A DNA stretch of 24,794 nucleotides from Planctomycetota bacterium (GTDB lineage Bacteria; Planctomycetota; UBA1135; UBA2386): NCBI GenBank assembly GCA_016793305.1, contig JAEUHU010000389.1, forward strand, positions 1 to 24,794, written 5' to 3'. Shown here one piece after another: positions 22,217-24,794 of the stretch (position 1 is its first letter; the number at the start of each line of letters is the position of its first letter). The position numbers were made by a program, and so were the translations under genes. The notes under the pieces are model-generated. The model saw only the letters and a program-made list of their open reading frames with translations. It was not told the DNA's origin and made no database searches.

Positions 22217-24276
22217 AGGCTTCCCGTGCAGGCATCGTGCTCGGCGTCGTGTCGACGATCGCCGTGCTGCTGCTGGTGATGGCCGCGACCGAACGCAAGT
22301 CGCCGGGGCCGGTGTCGGCGGTGCACGGACGCATCGCCGAGCTCGACGGCGGCGAGGCCTGTGCGAAGTGCCACGGCGGCTGGTTCGGCGACATGCTGGG
22401 CTCCTGCCTCGAGTGCCATGCCGACATCGCCACGCAGCGCGACCAGCAGCGCGGCCTGCACGGCATGCAGGCGGCGGCGCGCGAAGGCCATTGTTCGACC
22501 TGCCACGGCGAGCACCACGGCAGCGGCTTCCGGCTGGTGAACCGCCTGGCGTTCGCGCAGGCCGGGGTCGCCGATCCGGCGAAGTTCGACCATGCACTGG
22601 TCGGCTTCACGATGGCCGGGGCCCACCTCGAGCTGGCCTGCAACGAGTGCCATCCGTTCGCGGACGCCGAACTGGTGCCCGAGGGCCAGAAGCGCTTCCT
22701 CGGCCTGTCGCAGGACTGCGCCAGCTGCCACGCCGATCCGCACGAAGGCCGCATGCAGGTCGCGTGTGTGACGTGCCACACCCAGACGACCTTCACCGAA
22801 CGAGCCGTCGCCGCGCACGAGCGCTGGCTGCCGCTCGAAGGGGCACACGCCGACGTCGACTGCCGGCAGTGCCACGAAGCGGGCGGCAAGCACGCACTCG
22901 AAGCCCTGCGTCCCGGCGACGGCGAGCGCGGCCGCCAGTGCAACGACTGCCACGAGGCGCCGCACGGCAACCCGTTCCTGCAGGGCAACGCGAAGGCGGC
23001 GGCGACCACGCCGCGCGCGGTCTGCAGCGTCTGCCATGCGCTCGACCACGCGTCGTTCGCCGATCCGCGGCTGTCGGTCACGCCCGAGCAGCATCGGCAC
23101 GGTGGTTTCCCGCTGATCGCCCCGCACGACCGGCAGGGTTGCGCGCGCTGCCACGAGCCGGGCAAGCCGTGGGCGCAGCGCCATCCGGGGCGCGGGCCCG
23201 ACGACTGCGCCAGCTGCCATCGCGACGTGCACGACGGCCAGTTCGCCACAGGCCCGTTCGCTGGCGGGGGCTGCATCGCCTGCCACGATCGGGCGCACTG
23301 GACGCCACACGCGTTCGACAGCGAGCACCATGCGCGCACCGCGCTGCCGCTCGACGGCAAGCACGCGGAGCTCGCCTGCACGCAGTGCCACGTCGAGCCG
23401 TTGGCCGGCGAGGCGCGCGTGTTCCACGGCACGCCGAACCGCTGCGAACGCTGCCACCAGGATGCGCACGCCGGACTGTTCGACCACCACGCGGCGAAGC
23501 TGGCGGCGCGGCCGCGCGGCAGCTGTGCGGAGTGCCACGGCACGACCGCGTTCGCCACGCTGGACCACGAACGCTTCGACCATCGCGACTGGACCGGCTT
23601 CGCGGTGACCGGCGCGCACGCGCAGATCGAGTGCACCGACTGCCACGCGCGCACGGAGCAGCCGGACGTCACGGGGCGACGGTTCGGCCGGGTGCCGCGC
23701 CACGGGGCCGGCTTCCGCGGCTGCGTCGAGTGCCACGGCGATCCGCACGAGGGCGTGTTCGACGGGGCTCGGATGCCGGCGGAGCTCGACGGCCGCACGT
23801 CGTGCGAACGCTGCCACGACACCGCGTCGTTCCGGGCGCTGCCGCACGGCTTCGACCACGCCGCGTTCACCGGGCACGCGTTGACCGGCAAGCACGCCGA
23901 GCTGCCTTGCAGCGCCTGCCATGCCCCGCTGGCGACCCCGACCACGACCGGTCGCACGTCGGGCCGGGCGCGCGGGCGGGAGTGCGCCGACTGCCACGCC
24001 GATCCGCACCAGGGCCAGTTCCTGCGGCAGGGCCGCGTCGACTGCACCCGGTGCCACAAGAACACCACGTCGTTCGCGACGCTGACGTTCCGTCACAACC
24101 TCGACTCGCGATTCCCGCTCGGCGACCAGCATGCCAAGGTGCCGTGTGCGAACTGCCACAAGCCCGAGACGATCGGGGGCGTGAAGGCCGTGCGCTACGT
24201 GCCACTGCCGACCGAGTGCGTGAACTGCCATGGCCGGGAAGAGGGAGGGGCGCCGTTCCGGCGCCGGAGGCAATGA
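22213..24276 (+). CDS. Exported 23-heme c-type cytochrome
   Basis: 687 residues from GTG at 22213, within a GTGA overlap and with GGAGGT five bases upstream; the frame is open far upstream but that part is another gene. Residues 7-25 are a signal peptide or membrane anchor (GIVLGVVSTIAVLLLVMAA). The rest carries 23 CxxCH heme-binding motifs, the first CAKCH near residue 50 and the last CVNCH near 675, about one heme per 28 residues. From residue 169 the protein is a tandem array of six three-heme units. Extra His residues (ADPHEG, FDHRDW, GKHAEL) are candidate distal ligands, so most hemes may be bis-His. It should be periplasmic or surface-exposed and act as an electron wire or store. I do not recognise a named family such as MtrA, OmcS or HAO. 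Upstream is the flavin-heme b membrane protein and downstream an exported protein. Confidence 0.92.
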   Translation: MKASRAGIVLGVVSTIAVLLLVMAATERKSPGPVSAVHGRIAELDGGEACAKCHGGWFGDMLGSCLECHADIATQRDQQRGLHGMQAAAREGHCSTCHGEHHGSGFRLVNRLAFAQAGVADPAKFDHALVGFTMAGAHLELACNECHPFADAELVPEGQKRFLGLSQDCASCHADPHEGRMQVACVTCHTQTTFTERAVAAHERWLPLEGAHADVDCRQCHEAGGKHALEALRPGDGERGRQCNDCHEAPHGNPFLQGNAKAAATTPRAVCSVCHALDHASFADPRLSVTPEQHRHGGFPLIAPHDRQGCARCHEPGKPWAQRHPGRGPDDCASCHRDVHDGQFATGPFAGGGCIACHDRAHWTPHAFDSEHHARTALPLDGKHAELACTQCHVEPLAGEARVFHGTPNRCERCHQDAHAGLFDHHAAKLAARPRGSCAECHGTTAFATLDHERFDHRDWTGFAVTGAHAQIECTDCHARTEQPDVTGRRFGRVPRHGAGFRGCVECHGDPHEGVFDGARMPAELDGRTSCERCHDTASFRALPHGFDHAAFTGHALTGKHAELPCSACHAPLATPTTTGRTSGRARGRECADCHADPHQGQFLRQGRVDCTRCHKNTTSFATLTFRHNLDSRFPLGDQHAKVPCANCHKPETIGGVKAVRYVPLPTECVNCHGREEGGAPFRRRRQ
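22717..24159 (+). repeat. Six tandem three-heme protein repeats inside the multiheme cytochrome
   Basis: Units begin at protein residues 169, 243, 332, 411, 504 and 591 (74-93 residues each). The pattern is CxxCHxDPHxGxF, then CxxCH with TxF, then FDH...L-x-G-x-HAxxxCxxCH. Units 3 to 6 are most alike; unit 2 is most diverged (CNDCHEAPHGNPF). The N-terminal four hemes include a half unit (GAHLELACNECH). The array suggests growth by internal duplication of a three-heme module. Confidence 0.8.
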
Positions 24277-24794
24277 CCATGTGGGGGCATCCATCGAGGC
24301 TCGCGGCGGCGCTGCTGTGCGCGGCGGCGAGTGCGCAGGAAGACGTGTTCGAGCAGCTGGCGCTGCGCGTGTCGTCGCTGCGGCCCGACGGCCAGGTGGT
24401 CGTCGACCGCGGCCGACGCGACTTCGTCGAGGTCGGCGATCGCGTCGTGCTGATGCCTCGCAACGGCCCGTCGGTGAACGGGCGCGTGGTCGAGGTCGAC
24501 GAGCGCACCGCGCTGGTTGCGTTCTTCAACCCGAACGACAAGGTGCCGGTCGGCACGCGTGGCCATGCGCTGCTGCCGAAGGCGCGGCGCGCCGCAGCAC
24601 CACCGCCCGCGCACGATCCGAGCAAGCCGGTGCCGGCCCCGGTCCAGCAGGAACCGGCGAAGCCCGGTCCCGACGAGTGGCAGCCGGGCATGCCGCTGCT
24701 CGGCGTGACCAGGCCACCGCGGCCCGACGAGCGGCGCAGCACGATGAACGGCCGGACCTACGTGTCCGGCAACGCGGTGCGCACGCTCGACACG
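24273..24794 (+). CDS. Exported protein of unknown function, 3' end cut by window edge
   Basis: 174 residues are visible from ATG at 24273, which overlaps the cytochrome stop as ATGA, so it belongs to the same operon; a second ATG two codons on is also possible. A signal peptide (RLAAALLCAAASAQ) probably ends after Gln near residue 22. The visible mature part starts EDVFEQLALRVSSLRPDG, has a small beta-rich region (VEVGDRVVLMPRNG, NGRVVEVDERTALVAFF) and then a Pro/Ala-rich linker (PPPAHDPSKPVPAPVQQEP). I do not recognise the family. The C-terminal part, which would tell whether this is an outer-membrane beta-barrel partner of the cytochrome, lies outside the window. Confidence 0.75.
   Translation, partial: MTMWGHPSRLAAALLCAAASAQEDVFEQLALRVSSLRPDGQVVVDRGRRDFVEVGDRVVLMPRNGPSVNGRVVEVDERTALVAFFNPNDKVPVGTRGHALLPKARRAAAPPPAHDPSKPVPAPVQQEPAKPGPDEWQPGMPLLGVTRPPRPDERRSTMNGRTYVSGNAVRTLDT

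Noticed and set aside
18806..22597. Very long open frame on the minus strand antisense to the redox operon
   Set aside because: High GC content removes stop codons in antisense frames. The translation is Arg/His/Gln-rich, low in complexity and without recognisable motifs, while the plus strand carries clear conserved proteins.

Overview
The window is a gene-dense, very GC-rich bacterial segment of 24.8 kb with no RNA gene, insertion sequence or CRISPR array that I can recognise, and no gene-free stretch longer than about 300 bases. Base composition, many signalling proteins, a probable selenoprotein, a large multiheme cytochrome, signal peptides ending in A-x-A-Q and a polyphosphate-glucokinase-like ROK kinase together suggest an environmental Planctomycetota-like bacterium. 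No phylogenetic marker is present, so this is a guess from gene style; Myxococcota or another high-GC lineage is possible. Many genes are packed with 4-base stop/start overlaps (ATGA, GTGA, TTGA), and these fix several start codons.

Layout. 1-2306 (minus): two glycosyltransferases, one cut by the window edge. 2541-4822 (plus): a three-PAS sensor with a C-terminal four-cysteine module, then an ankyrin-repeat protein. 4833-7992 (minus): hflK-hflC-chromate transporter, chained by two GTGA overlaps. 8119-9978 (plus): a membrane hybrid histidine kinase. 9988-12186 (minus): a thioredoxin-fold protein with an in-frame TGA at the first redox cysteine (a probable selenoprotein, Sec60-x-x-Cys63), an SGNH-type hydrolase overlapping it by ATGA, and a small membrane protein. 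12283-13422 (minus): an ArsR regulator, an SRPBCC/AHSA1 protein and a DUF6958-like protein, with a palindromic operator in front. 13516-14271 (minus): the ROK sugar kinase. 14424-15931 (minus): an AbiEi/AbiEii toxin-antitoxin pair with palindromes in its promoter. 16099-18272 (plus): a lone receiver followed by a soluble hybrid kinase with an HPt domain. 18309-19067 (minus): a metallo-beta-lactamase-fold hydrolase. 19265 to the end (plus): a lipoprotein, a ferredoxin-flavin-cytochrome b fusion, a 23-heme c-type cytochrome and an exported protein cut by the window edge.

Two parts stand out. The first is the selenocysteine thioredoxin: the standard reading stops at residue 59, but the reading frame continues through a canonical thioredoxin-like domain, and a bulged hairpin of bacterial SECIS geometry lies just after the TGA. 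The second is the tightly coupled redox operon at the right end. It could carry electrons between NAD(P)H, ferredoxin-type clusters, membrane b hemes and a long periplasmic heme wire built of six three-heme repeats. The direction of flow and the terminal partner are not visible here.
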